Origin: Sporosarcina sp. FSL K6-3457
Lineage (GTDB): Bacteria > Bacillota > Bacilli > Bacillales_A > Planococcaceae
Direction of reading: 5' to 3'
NCBI RefSeq assembly: GCF_038007285.1
Contig: NZ_JBBOWX010000001.1
Location: 2,559,501-2,623,500, forward strand
Length of the DNA stretch: 64,000 nt
Shown: positions 1 through 7,431 of the stretch, piece after piece
Layout of the letters: the number at the start of each line of letters is the position of its first letter
Numbering within the stretch: position 1 is the stretch's first letter
The notes under the pieces: generated by a model
What the model saw: the letters and a program-made list of their open reading frames with translations, nothing else
Databases searched by the model: none
Told to the model about the DNA's origin: nothing
Made by a program: the position numbers and the translations under genes

Positions 1-380
1 ACATAGATGTTAATTATTAATTCGGGCTCAAAAGAGACGAATGATTTTTCCCTATAAATATCAACGCCATTCAAGCTTTTGTAAAACTGATAATTTTTAT
101 AGAGATTAGGATATTCTCGCTTGTCATGCCCCCCACAGTATTTAATCAGAATTAACTCTTCATCATCACCATCAGGTGGACTATCATCCCATTCAGCGTA
201 TTTTTCAAGATGCTTTTCAGCTTCCGATTTTTCTTCAAAGACAATAACGTCCCAATTATGATAGTCGATTAAAATTATTGGTTCTTGTTTCCGCGCATGA
301 CCTTGTGAAACCAGTTCTGCCGCAGTCTTAATAGCACTTTTTATATTGCTATACGTTGCAAAATCTGGGTTACTACCCAT
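1..380 (-). CDS. Hypothetical phage protein, 3' end outside window
   Basis: An open reading frame starts at ATG 380 behind AAAGGATGAGG and stays open to position 1, giving at least 126 residues. The product is acidic, with a DDSPPDGDDEE stretch near residue 75, and has no transmembrane segment. It is the most promoter-distal early gene visible. I do not recognise the family. Confidence 0.6.
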   Translation of the reverse strand, partial: MGSNPDFATYSNIKSAIKTAAELVSQGHARKQEPIILIDYHNWDVIVFEEKSEAEKHLEKYAEWDDSPPDGDDEELILIKYCGGHDKREYPNLYKNYQFYKSLNGVDIYREKSFVSFEPELIINIY

Positions 381-436
381 TTGCCTCATCCTTTCTTTGG
401 TACGCTTTATGTGTCATATCTTGATCGATATACGAT

Positions 437-730
437 TTAATAATTCGGGCATATTATGACATCCGGTACGGTGCCTTTATATTCGTCAATCATGTCCTGA
501 TAAGAGATTTCAATTTGATTATTTAGCTCTTCGTCAAAAATGCTTCTTTTCACTAGCAGGGCATCCCCTTGTATTTCAGAAATTTTTATTCCGTCTTCTG
601 TAGCAGACATTAAATCGTCCGTCACAATATCGTCCTGGTACTTCGTAAAATAATGGATTACGGCATCCTTTGCGTTTCTAGCAATTACTACCTCTGTTCC
701 TTCATCATGTTCAAAACTGAATAATTTCAC
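437..730 (-). CDS. Hypothetical phage protein, 97 aa
   Basis: GTG start at 730 preceded by AAGGAGGAAATTATC, a strong ribosome binding site. Small acidic soluble protein without recognisable motif. It continues the minus-strand early operon, 56 bases upstream of the partial gene at the window edge. Confidence 0.6.
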   Translation of the reverse strand: MKLFSFEHDEGTEVVIARNAKDAVIHYFTKYQDDIVTDDLMSATEDGIKISEIQGDALLVKRSIFDEELNNQIEISYQDMIDEYKGTVPDVIICPNY

Positions 731-778
731 GATAATTTCCTCCTTTTTTATCAGTTCTCATAATGGTCGGAATGTGCA

Positions 779-1123
779 TTAACGAATTACCTTCAGATGT
801 GGCAGTAGCTTAATTAGCCCTTCAAGGTTACTCCATTCTTCTACATGCTCAACATCTTCCTTAAATGATTTTTTGTATTTCTCTTCCGACATGATGACCG
901 TGGGACGATTGTAATAATTAACTGCATAACCTTTAGCCATGTTCATTCTCTGGTCGTAACGCGTAGTGAATCCACTACAAAATGAAATCTCGTTTTCATC
1001 GGAAAAATTTTCTCTCACTTGCTTATTTTTATGGAAACAACGCTCTACACATATATTTTCTGAATCCCCACACTCATGCTCAAAGTGTTTACAGTTTCTA
1101 CAAATGCTAGTTTGTATCCTCAT
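779..1123 (-). CDS. Cysteine-rich hypothetical phage protein, 114 aa
   Basis: ATG 1123 behind CAGGAGGAAAAT. The N-terminal half contains a CxxC pair (C8, C11) and further cysteines near 19, 25 and 29, suggesting a small zinc-binding domain. The C-terminal half is a predicted helical region. No assigned function; one of many small Cys-rich early proteins in this prophage. Confidence 0.6.
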   Translation of the reverse strand: MRIQTSICRNCKHFEHECGDSENICVERCFHKNKQVRENFSDENEISFCSGFTTRYDQRMNMAKGYAVNYYNRPTVIMSEEKYKKSFKEDVEHVEEWSNLEGLIKLLPHLKVIR

Positions 1124-1144
1124 ATTTTCCTCCTGAAGCTTTCT

Positions 1145-1345
1145 TTACAAGACATAGATTCTTTTTTCCTGCACTGCTTCTTTTAAAATAAATCCAAACG
1201 TTTCGTCCTGCCTTTTGTGCTCATCGCAGTAATCTGTAATCCCCCAAAACCTATTAGGGTATGTTGTATTTTCTGATGGGGAATGTATAGAGTAGCGTTT
1301 AATTTGTCCACTGCATTCGGTAGATTGACATTTGCATATTTTCAT
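1145..1345 (-). CDS. Small zinc-knuckle-like phage protein, 66 aa
   Basis: ATG 1345 behind AGGAAGGAGAAGC. Begins MKICKCQSTECSG and carries a second C/H cluster (DYCDEHK) near residue 40, consistent with a single zinc site. Lies 21 bases upstream of the previous gene in the operon. Function unknown. Confidence 0.55.
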   Translation of the reverse strand: MKICKCQSTECSGQIKRYSIHSPSENTTYPNRFWGITDYCDEHKRQDETFGFILKEAVQEKRIYVL

Positions 1346-1377
1346 TTACGCTTCTCCTTCCTAGTTCATAGTTTGCG

Positions 1378-1611
1378 TCAATCGTAAAGTCTTTCCAGCT
1401 TTTTCCACACTCGAACTAAGAATATACTTTTAGCAGTTTCCAAACCGACATTTACTCCTGCTCTGAAAGTTTCGCTACTGCCTTCTCGCTTATAATTCGA
1501 TTCGATTTCTCCTGTTAGTAATTCCTCAAATTCGATTATCAACTCAAGCATTCTTTCGTTTTTTTTCGTTGCTGAAAGTAAGGCTTTTATTGCTCCCGAT
1601 TCCTTGCTCAT
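1378..1611 (-). CDS. Hypothetical phage protein, 77 aa
   Basis: ATG 1611 behind AAGGAGGTTTCT. Helical, charged protein with no cysteine or membrane segment. Unrecognised; operon position and ribosome binding site support it as real. Confidence 0.55.
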   Translation of the reverse strand: MSKESGAIKALLSATKKNERMLELIIEFEELLTGEIESNYKREGSSETFRAGVNVGLETAKSIFLVRVWKKLERLYD

Positions 1612-1679
1612 AGAAACCTCCTTACTACGCCTAATGTGTCAACGTCGTTTGTTCAAACTGTTCATTACGCATTGAGTGT

Positions 1680-2009
1680 TTATGCGAATTGCTCCCATGT
1701 TTTTTCTTCTGCATCCCTACGATTTTTAATGAGTTTTTCGTATTCTTCTTTATCTGCGACTGTCCCTTTGACCAACTCGCAATCCATGAAATGTTCGAAA
1801 TTATTGCCGAATAGATGATAAATGCTGTCGGCTTCTTCATCTTCTTTGTCGTAGATTCCTGGACATTCTGAATAATACGTATATAAACCATTGTCTTCTT
1901 CAAAGTATTGAGGGGTGAGTTTTATCGTTTTTCCAACCAACTCTTTACTTCCGTGTTTTTTACACCATTGTTCCCCGAATTTGATGCTATCTCCACGTTC
2001 AATATTCAT
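1680..2009 (-). CDS. Hypothetical phage protein, 109 aa
   Basis: ATG 2009 behind GGGAGAGAAAATCAAT. Acidic soluble protein with an SH3-like beginning (RGDSIKFGEQWCKKHG) followed by an Asp/Glu-rich middle. Overlapping reading frames on both strands in 1631-2136 are judged spurious because they lack ribosome binding sites. Confidence 0.55.
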   Translation of the reverse strand: MNIERGDSIKFGEQWCKKHGSKELVGKTIKLTPQYFEEDNGLYTYYSECPGIYDKEDEEADSIYHLFGNNFEHFMDCELVKGTVADKEEYEKLIKNRRDAEEKTWEQFA

Positions 2010-2049
2010 ATTGATTTTCTCTCCCTATGTCGCATTTTGTGTCTTATGT

Positions 2050-2145
2050 TCACTTACTCAACCGCCCCAACGAATACCCGGACGTCACCAGCAACAACGC
2101 CGCTGTCACTACCCCAACCCACTCCGCGATAGCTAACAACATCAT
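2050..2145 (-). CDS. Single-pass membrane micro-protein, 31 aa
   Basis: Starts at ATG 2145 or 2142, overlapping the stop of the preceding gene as ATGATG, with GAAAGGAA just upstream. Residues 2-22 form one hydrophobic helix (MLLAIAEWVGVVTAALLLV) and the C-terminus is basic (GRLSK). Translational coupling supports it; function unknown. Confidence 0.45.
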   Translation of the reverse strand: MMLLAIAEWVGVVTAALLLVTSGYSLGRLSK

Positions 2146-2315
2146 TTCCTTTCACGCTCCCTCAGTTTCGGGATTTCGTTCCCGCCAAGTTTCTTGCAAT
2201 TGCTCCCAATCCGACTATTGCAATGCTTGTACAACCGACACCTGGTCATACAAGCTATTTGCTCATCTTCGCGAATCATCCACACCTTACGACTGTCGAC
2301 AATGACGGTGTTCAT
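2142..2315 (-). CDS. Small Cys-containing phage protein, 57 aa
   Basis: ATG 2315 overlaps the stop of the upstream gene in an ATGA junction and its own stop overlaps the next gene. Four cysteines (residues 22, 26, 32, 40) in a basic context suggest a zinc knuckle. Ends KLRERERK. Supported by coupling at both ends. Confidence 0.5.
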   Translation of the reverse strand: MNTVIVDSRKVWMIREDEQIACMTRCRLYKHCNSRIGSNCKKLGGNEIPKLRERERK

Positions 2316-2554
2316 ACTTGCACCTGCTTAGTGTTCTTTCCTCGCATCATGACCGTGAATTTCTCCCGTTCTTCCCGTTGGTCAAACGAGTACTTAGAGC
2401 GCCCGATGCCATCCGTACGTTTGTACATAGGCACCGACCAAGAATCCGAACCTTCAGCAACGATTTCAAACCCGTTTAATAGATGTTCAGCTACACGCCG
2501 TTCAACTTCCTCTTTATCAATTCCAGATACCGTAATCGGAAAATACTCGCCCAT
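2312..2554 (-). CDS. Hypothetical phage protein, 80 aa
   Basis: ATG 2554 with AAAAGGGGATGAGG upstream. Alpha/beta soluble protein; no motif recognised. Its stop is coupled (ATGA) to the 57-residue gene downstream. Confidence 0.55.
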   Translation of the reverse strand: MGEYFPITVSGIDKEEVERRVAEHLLNGFEIVAEGSDSWSVPMYKRTDGIGRSKYSFDQREEREKFTVMMRGKNTKQVQV

Positions 2555-2572
2555 CTCCTCATCCCCTTTTAG

Positions 2573-3073
2573 TTAATCCCTCACCCATTCCTTATCTTTC
2601 AACCTCACAACGATCAATTCCATACCTGTTTTTAGTTCGAATAATTTCCTCCGGAGGGGAAAATCCCTCGTTACCGGGCCACCTTTGACATCGTATATTT
2701 CCACGTAACCATCAAAGTAAGTGACCTTAAAGTCCGCTGTATACTTAGCCCCAGGCTTGTCCCGTTTACCCTTACCGTGGCATAATGTGCAATTGATAGG
2801 ATTACCCGTCTTAGGACTAACAAGCTTGCCGCCACCAGCACAACGCTTACAAGCCACGCTGTACGGTTTGATAATCTGGTACTCCGGCTGGACCTCAATA
2901 AGTTCGACAGTTTGATCTCTTTTTAGATAATCGTAATACGCCGCTTCTGTGAGAGAGTCGAATTCAATCCCATCAGCCACAATCTTTTTCGAGTGATATT
3001 GCCGTGCTGCCTTTGGTTGTTTCGGCGCCCGTACACTTTTCGAGCGCCGTGTTATTCTTTGCGGATTTCTCAA
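2573..3073 (-). CDS. DUF1064 family protein with inserted CxxCxGxG zinc module
   Basis: Begins at TTG 3073 behind GGAGGGGTGATGGG. After a basic N-terminal tail, residues 28-60 match the DUF1064 family start (KKIVADGIEFDSLTEAAYYDY) and residues about 112-150 match its end (YTADFKVTYFDGYVEIYDVKG, FPLRRKLFE). DUF1064 proteins are phage proteins with a restriction-endonuclease-like fold, thought to act on recombination intermediates; that activity is inferred. Between the two halves sits CKRCAGGG and CTLCHGKG about 20 residues apart, a DnaJ-type zinc motif. The downstream neighbours include dUTPase and another nuclease-like protein. Confidence 0.8.
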   Translation of the reverse strand: MRNPQRITRRSKSVRAPKQPKAARQYHSKKIVADGIEFDSLTEAAYYDYLKRDQTVELIEVQPEYQIIKPYSVACKRCAGGGKLVSPKTGNPINCTLCHGKGKRDKPGAKYTADFKVTYFDGYVEIYDVKGGPVTRDFPLRRKLFELKTGMELIVVRLKDKEWVRD

Positions 3074-3077
3074 CCCA

Positions 3078-3356
3078 TCACCCCTCCACCAATTTCAAGC
3101 CGCTTTTCTGCAACTTACGTTTTTTTAGATAAGCTGCATTCGGCTTTGTTACTTCCGTGATAAAATACTCATATGGCACTTCGACCGTTAAAGGATCTAC
3201 CCATTTCGGTATGCCGACCGCCGTTACATAAATAAGACACTCCCCGTAATCAGGATTTGTGACTTCCAAGCTGCGGTAAGGTCGCGGAAAATCACCGTCA
3301 GCAAAACGCATTTGTAGTCTACCTTTATGCTTTTTCCCGTCAATGCTGATGGTCAT
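3078..3356 (-). CDS. Hypothetical phage protein, 92 aa
   Basis: ATG 3356 overlaps the stop of the upstream nuclease-like gene (ATGA) with GGCGGTGGCG upstream. Beta-rich soluble protein. No family recognised; translationally coupled member of the early operon. Confidence 0.55.
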   Translation of the reverse strand: MTISIDGKKHKGRLQMRFADGDFPRPYRSLEVTNPDYGECLIYVTAVGIPKWVDPLTVEVPYEYFITEVTKPNAAYLKKRKLQKSGLKLVEG

Positions 3357-4009
3357 CTCGCCACCGCCAATTTGTATCTGAAATACCGCTTGCCTTTCTC
3401 AACTTTCGTCTCGCACCAATCTTGATTCCAATGCGCCTGCAAGGTCGCCATAATTGACGGTTTCGGGTTAGCGTAGTGAGTTTGGATTGTTTCTAAAATC
3501 TCATCTACTGTCATCCAACCATCATTTAGGTGGTGACGCCGCAAACAAAATTTAATATTATCAATAGTGATCGAATACTCGGTTGGACCATCACCACTCT
3601 TTACGCCGCCCGTCGTTAACTTGTGGTGCGGTAATACGTAATCCTTTAACGGTTTCCAGCGCTTTTTAGTCCGATGTCTTTTACCCCACGAATGGACATA
3701 CGCCCTCTGACCATCAACATAAATGATTCCGATTCCGTCTTGCTTCAAATAACTAGCCGCTATTCGATTACCGTATGATTTCGGCTTCGGGATTGCTACA
3801 AAAATATAATCCGCTAGACCGATAGCCCTATGAGCCTGTTCAATCAATTTCCAAGTAAGACTTTTCTTCATTTCAACGATGATGCCATACGTTTTTCCGA
3901 TGCCGACGACATCATAATCAGCAACTTCTGCATAAACTTCACAATGCATTTTTTCCGACAGCAAGGATTTCACTGGCTGGAACATGTCAGATTCTTTTAA
4001 TCTAGTCAT
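3353..4009 (-). CDS. Probable PDDEXK-like nuclease with winged-helix-like C-terminus, 218 aa
   Basis: I place the start at ATG 4009, four bases after the stop of the DUF6011 gene, rather than further upstream where the frame overlaps that gene. Residues 25-55 contain EVYAEVADYDVVGIG followed by IIVEMKKS, a D-x(n)-E-x-K arrangement typical of restriction-endonuclease-fold proteins. The C-terminal 60 residues (GWMTVDEILETIQTHY onward) resemble a winged helix. Function is inferred: a DNA-processing nuclease. Confidence 0.6.
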   Translation of the reverse strand: MTRLKESDMFQPVKSLLSEKMHCEVYAEVADYDVVGIGKTYGIIVEMKKSLTWKLIEQAHRAIGLADYIFVAIPKPKSYGNRIAASYLKQDGIGIIYVDGQRAYVHSWGKRHRTKKRWKPLKDYVLPHHKLTTGGVKSGDGPTEYSITIDNIKFCLRRHHLNDGWMTVDEILETIQTHYANPKPSIMATLQAHWNQDWCETKVEKGKRYFRYKLAVAR

Positions 4010-4013
4010 TGCG

Positions 4014-4166
4014 TCACCAGCTCCATCCCAACAACTCATCCAGCGTAATTTGAATCCTTTCAAACTCCGCATCCTCTGCCGCTTTCTTGCGCTTACACAC
4101 AGGACCATACCCATCATCAATCGACTTTTGTGTTTTGAGTTTTCTGCCGCAACGTCCGCATTCCAT
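4014..4166 (-). CDS. DUF6011-like zinc protein, 50 aa
   Basis: ATG 4166 shares a base with the dUTPase stop (TGATG). Sequence MECGRCGRKLK with a later GYGPVCKRK gives the CxxCxxxL...GxGPxC pattern of DUF6011 small zinc proteins found in phages and mobile elements. Role unknown. It is masked by a longer frame that reads through it in another phase, which lacks a ribosome binding site. Confidence 0.65.
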   Translation of the reverse strand: MECGRCGRKLKTQKSIDDGYGPVCKRKKAAEDAEFERIQITLDELLGWSW

Positions 4167-4798
4167 CAGTATCCCTCCGCTTGTCTGACGTGGTTGACTT
4201 CATTTTTAGCAAAATAAGCGTCTTCAACTTGGTTCCATGTGAACCCAAGGAACTGCTCTCCGATTCCAACAAAGCAGCTAAAAGCTATATATAATATTTC
4301 TTGTAAATCTTCTTGTGTAACTCTTTTTGGAGCATCTCTATCCCTCAAAGCGCTGATGCTCGACACTTCATAAAACACCCTGTTGAATGATTGTTCGATA
4401 GTTTCCTCTGTATGATCTTCAAAAACGTGAAGATTTTGCGGAAACATATTCAATTCAATCGCAATACTTAAGAAAAAGTGAATGCAATCAACGTATTCTT
4501 CGAGGAGTGGGTTCGTGCCTTTTCCACCTTTACATTTCGGACATTCGAACGGGTCATCTCTCAGTATGCTTTTGAATGCTATCCCTCTACCTCTGCAACG
4601 CCCACACGCCAGGAAGGTGTTCGGTTGTTGGTTTGCACTCCACCTTTTGAAGCCCCTATGTTCATTCGCGCATTCTCCAAGCTCCGTAAGCAACGCTGTG
4701 ATCTTCCAATCCCACGGCTCCTCTTTCAAACCGGGGAATCGGTCGTATATTTTCTGATCCAGCACCTTCTGCATTTCAAACAATTTAGTTAAATTCAT
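4166..4798 (-). CDS. Dimeric all-alpha dUTPase with inserted zinc module
   Basis: ATG 4798 behind GAAGGAGCGAGGAAA. Residues 1-45 (MNLTKLFEMQKVLDQKI, TALLTELGECANE) and the later LLEEYVDCIHFFLSIAIEL supply the ExxxE and ExxD metal-binding helices of the all-alpha NTP pyrophosphatase superfamily, dUTPase_2 branch. It would hydrolyse dUTP to dUMP, preventing uracil incorporation during phage replication. Between these helices lie CGRCRGRG and CPKCKGGK, a DnaJ-like CxxCxGxG pair not part of the minimal fold. At 210 residues it is longer than typical members because of this insertion. Confidence 0.82.
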   Translation of the reverse strand: MNLTKLFEMQKVLDQKIYDRFPGLKEEPWDWKITALLTELGECANEHRGFKRWSANQQPNTFLACGRCRGRGIAFKSILRDDPFECPKCKGGKGTNPLLEEYVDCIHFFLSIAIELNMFPQNLHVFEDHTEETIEQSFNRVFYEVSSISALRDRDAPKRVTQEDLQEILYIAFSCFVGIGEQFLGFTWNQVEDAYFAKNEVNHVRQAEGY

Positions 4799-4970
4799 TT
4801 TCCTCGCTCCTTCTAACCCAAAGTCCCGACTTTTCTACCAGCCATTTTAAATTTGCCGAACTAACTGTTACCGTCTTACCCAAGTCGTTGTAAAACACAT
4901 ATTCTTCAAGCTGCTCTATCCGCTCTATGTCTTTCTGTTTTCCGCTGTTTTTTCGACCTCTTTTCTCCAC
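4785..4970 (-). CDS. Hypothetical phage protein, 61 aa
   Basis: GTG 4970 behind TGAGGGGTCGAA. Basic N-terminus (MEKRGRKNSGKQKD), then a short alpha/beta region. Its end overlaps the dUTPase start by 14 bases. Unrecognised. Confidence 0.5.
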   Translation of the reverse strand: MEKRGRKNSGKQKDIERIEQLEEYVFYNDLGKTVTVSSANLKWLVEKSGLWVRRSEENEFN

Positions 4971-5001
4971 TTCGACCCCTCACTTTCAAAATTTCATAGA
5001 T

Positions 5002-5181
5002 TTAATCATCCAACCTGATTGTTACCAAGCATTTATCCTTGTTCTTAGTGCGTTTCTGGTACGTGGGTGTCGCGTAAAACAACACCGTTTTCGGCTTCAC
5101 ACCTAATATTTCTGCGCAATCTTCTACCGTGCCAATGGCAAGCATTTGTTCACCGCGATATACTGCGAATTCAGATTTCAT
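5002..5181 (-). CDS. Small phage protein of the AVYRG...YATPTYQKR type, 59 aa
   Basis: ATG 5181 behind AAAGGGTGAACGCAA. Begins MKSEFAVYRGEQMLAIGT and contains an EDCAEILGVKPKTVLFYATP segment that looks like a helix-turn-helix. I recall this as a common conserved hypothetical in Bacillales phages; DNA binding is an inference. Confidence 0.65.
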   Translation of the reverse strand: MKSEFAVYRGEQMLAIGTVEDCAEILGVKPKTVLFYATPTYQKRTKNKDKCLVTIRLDD

Positions 5182-5212
5182 TTGCGTTCACCCTTTCAAA
5201 GTTTCATAGATT

Positions 5213-5800
5213 TCAACTAATCTTCTTGAAGAAATCAACATATTGCCGAATGTATTCAAACTTCTCGTCATACACGTGGTACTTGCTCGTCGTCCCCATA
5301 TTGAGCATTGGCAACCGTACGTGATGGCTAGGTATGACCAATCTCCTTTCGTGCCTGCCCTTTTCATCCAGCAATACGCAAATGTATATATCGCAAGTTG
5401 GATCTACTTTCCCTAAGCGAAAAGTGTGCGTTCGGTGTTTACCCTTTAACAAATAAGGATTCGCTACCTTAACATCCACTTTCACAGTCCCCTCAACCAA
5501 TAAATCGTAAGGGTGTTTAGTGCTCATTCTTTCAGCCTTGAACCCTAATCCTTTCATCACTCTCTCGATGTGACCTTCAAACAAATGACCAAGTGTTGTT
5601 TCCGAGTTTTTCAAACCCAAACCAAGTTCATTAGCCCAACCGCTGTATTTCTTCGTTTTAGAAATCTTGCAATGCAAATCGTTTCTTCCGATGGATTTCA
5701 ATTCCTCTGCGCTAGGCATTCTATCCACCCCTAGAATCCCAATTGATTTCATTAACTCTGACTTGATTAACTCCTCTGTCCACATCGTTCTTTTCTTCAC
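5213..5800 (-). CDS. PDDEXK-like nuclease, 195 aa
   Basis: The best start is GTG 5800, seven bases after a perfect AGGAGG lying inside the longer frame that would start at 5845. The C-terminal half contains HPYDLLVEGTVKVDVKVAN and, further on, DPTCDIYICVLLDE, matching the D-x(9-11)-D/E-x-K core of restriction-endonuclease-fold proteins. The N-terminal 60 residues resemble a DNA-binding helical domain (SAEELKSIGRNDLHCKISK). Probable DNA-processing nuclease between SSB and dUTPase; no family name assigned. Confidence 0.6.
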   Translation of the reverse strand: MKKRTMWTEELIKSELMKSIGILGVDRMPSAEELKSIGRNDLHCKISKTKKYSGWANELGLGLKNSETTLGHLFEGHIERVMKGLGFKAERMSTKHPYDLLVEGTVKVDVKVANPYLLKGKHRTHTFRLGKVDPTCDIYICVLLDEKGRHERRLVIPSHHVRLPMLNMGTTSKYHVYDEKFEYIRQYVDFFKKIS

Positions 5801-5860
5801 TGCAATCACCCTCCTACGCATATTTATAGCGACGTAACGGTTCACAATGGCTTTGTGCGA

Positions 5861-6349
5861 CTAGAAGGGAAGATCATCAGACGGGTCTACCGTTCCCCCA
5901 CCTGTCGAAAACGGGTCATTCGATGTCGTTTCCGATCGATTCTGAGCGTCCCGCTGATAGTTTGGTGTATTCGTATCCCACGGTGCTTGTCTACCGTTAG
6001 ATTGATTGCTAGATGTGTTTTCCGCATTACTGTTTCTCGGCTCCAAGAATTGAACCGAATCTGCCAAAATTTCCGTGGTATAAACCCGAACGCCATCTTT
6101 TTCGTATGACCCTGTCTGGATTCTCCCGTCAATGCCAACTAGTGAGCCCTTCTTCAAAAAGTTAGCTACGTTCTCCGCCGTCTTCTTGAACGTCAAGATG
6201 TTCGGGAAATCCGCTTCCGTTTCGCCACTCGCATTTTTAAACGTTCTGTTGACCGCAATCGAGAAGCGACACATGGCCACTCCTGATTGCGAATACTTAA
6301 CTTCTGGATCGCGTGTCATGCGACCAACCAATACGACACGGTTAATCAT
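5861..6349 (-). CDS. ssb: Single-stranded DNA-binding protein (phage copy)
   Basis: Start chosen at ATG 6349 ([16 protein letters not shown]) with AACGAGG upstream; longer frames lack a ribosome binding site. Residues 1-108 form the OB fold with the usual RFSIAVNR and [12 protein letters not shown] segments. A disordered Asn/Ser/Gln linker follows, then the acidic tip DDLPF that recruits partners such as RecO, PriA or RecQ. At 162 residues it is near the usual length. It protects ssDNA in phage replication and RecT-mediated annealing. Start overlaps the stop of the upstream gene (ATGA). Confidence 0.95.
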   Translation of the reverse strand: MINRVVLVGRMTRDPEVKYSQSGVAMCRFSIAVNRTFKNASGETEADFPNILTFKKTAENVANFLKKGSLVGIDGRIQTGSYEKDGVRVYTTEILADSVQFLEPRNSNAENTSSNQSNGRQAPWDTNTPNYQRDAQNRSETTSNDPFSTGGGTVDPSDDLPF

Positions 6350-6627
6350 GTTGTATACCTCGTTTCCTTTTGGCGTCTTTCGAACGCCGTTATACAAGCT
6401 GACTCCAGTTCTTTGTATTCGCCATTCCACAGGTCAATTGCATCAATCACCACGTAATACGGTACGACTAGAAATTCCTTGCCACATTCGCTACATGCCG
6501 GTTCGTCGAACACGTAAACTCCATGTTTCTTACTTGTGTCCATTTCCTTAAAATCAAAGTCCGCATTCTCGAAAACTATGAAACCCTTGCACCCTTCGAC
6601 ATTGCATTTATGCGCCTCGATGCTCAT
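6346..6627 (-). CDS. Zinc-binding hypothetical phage protein, 93 aa
   Basis: ATG 6627 overlaps the upstream stop (ATGA), with GGACGATGGTGG just before. Contains CNVEGCKG near residue 8 and ACSECGKEF near residue 45, a four-cysteine zinc site. Coupled to ssb downstream. Function unknown. Confidence 0.6.
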   Translation of the reverse strand: MSIEAHKCNVEGCKGFIVFENADFDFKEMDTSKKHGVYVFDEPACSECGKEFLVVPYYVVIDAIDLWNGEYKELESACITAFERRQKETRYTT

Positions 6628-6833
6628 TCCACCATCGTCCTCTCCTCTTCCAAATGCTTTAACCTCGCCGCCGTCCAATCGCTCTTTTCACGTCTTGGTT
6701 TTTCCGGCAACTTCTCGTGCATTACAGCAACCAAACACTTACCGTCACAACAACGCATAGATCCGTAAGCCCAAACTTTCTTGCCATGTGGTATTGCAAT
6801 GCCGCACATATCGCAGTGGATGCGCTTGTTCAT
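6624..6833 (-). CDS. Zinc-binding hypothetical phage protein, 69 aa
   Basis: ATG 6833 overlaps the YopX stop (ATGA). CDMCGIAIPHGKK plus MRCCDGKC gives a treble-clef-like arrangement of cysteines. The C-terminus is a basic helix. Coupled on both sides; function unknown. Confidence 0.6.
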   Translation of the reverse strand: MNKRIHCDMCGIAIPHGKKVWAYGSMRCCDGKCLVAVMHEKLPEKPRREKSDWTAARLKHLEEERTMVE

Positions 6834-7288
6834 TCCGCCACCTCCAACAACTCCGGATTATCATGAACGTTTCCGATGATAACCATATCTTCAACGTCCG
6901 ACTTTCTGTTTTCATCAACACACGGAAACAACTCAAATCCATTCCATTCAAAAATAACTCCAGTGATTGCAACTTTCGCTGTATCATCGTCAAATGACGG
7001 GTGTGAAACTACTTCACGAACTACGGTTTTAAGCCTCACTACAAAGCGTCTGACCTCGCCATCAATTTTCAGCTCTGTAATATCCCCATCGAAAATCTCT
7101 AGGTTGAATTTGGCTCTCAATCCCACGTACTGCCCAATCGTTTTTTCATCTACGACTGTTTGAGGTATGACATTGGCTATTAGATTTTGTGGTAGGATAT
7201 AGTGCATTCCCACTGCCGTTTTGACATAACTGCCATACATCCAATCACCCGTTTCACGACATCTACCACGAAACTTATTTTCTCTCAC
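6830..7288 (-). CDS. YopX family phage protein
   Basis: GTG 7288 overlaps the upstream stop as GTGA. The start MRENKFRGRCRETGDWMYGSYV and the later IGQYVGLRAKFNLEIFDGDI and IIGNVHDNPELLE are hallmarks of the YopX family (named from the SPbeta gene). YopX proteins form beta-barrel multimers; their role in phage biology is not established. Here it lies between the replication initiator and ssb. Confidence 0.9.
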   Translation of the reverse strand: MRENKFRGRCRETGDWMYGSYVKTAVGMHYILPQNLIANVIPQTVVDEKTIGQYVGLRAKFNLEIFDGDITELKIDGEVRRFVVRLKTVVREVVSHPSFDDDTAKVAITGVIFEWNGFELFPCVDENRKSDVEDMVIIGNVHDNPELLEVAE

Positions 7289-7431
7289 GATGCCACCGCC
7301 CTTTTAACCGCTGGCAACCTAACAAGAGATTGATAGTCCATGTCGATAAACGATTCGCCATTAGGTCCCTCTGTGACGCCATGCACCGTGATTAATTCGT
7401 GATGGATGATTAATATTTCTTGTATGTTCAT
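7285..7431 (-). CDS. Hypothetical phage micro-protein, 48 aa
   Basis: ATG 7431 overlaps the stop of the replication gene (ATGA) and its own TGA overlaps the YopX GTG. Sequence begins MNIQEILIIHHELITVHG. The double coupling is the main evidence; no motif seen. Confidence 0.55.
   Translation of the reverse strand: MNIQEILIIHHELITVHGVTEGPNGESFIDMDYQSLVRLPAVKRAVAS

Noticed and set aside
1631..2305. Several 60-92 codon plus-strand frames
   Set aside because: All are antisense to coupled early genes and none has a ribosome binding site.
3353..4120. Longer 255-codon version of the nuclease-like gene
   Set aside because: Its first 37 codons run through the DUF6011 gene in another phase and lack a ribosome binding site.
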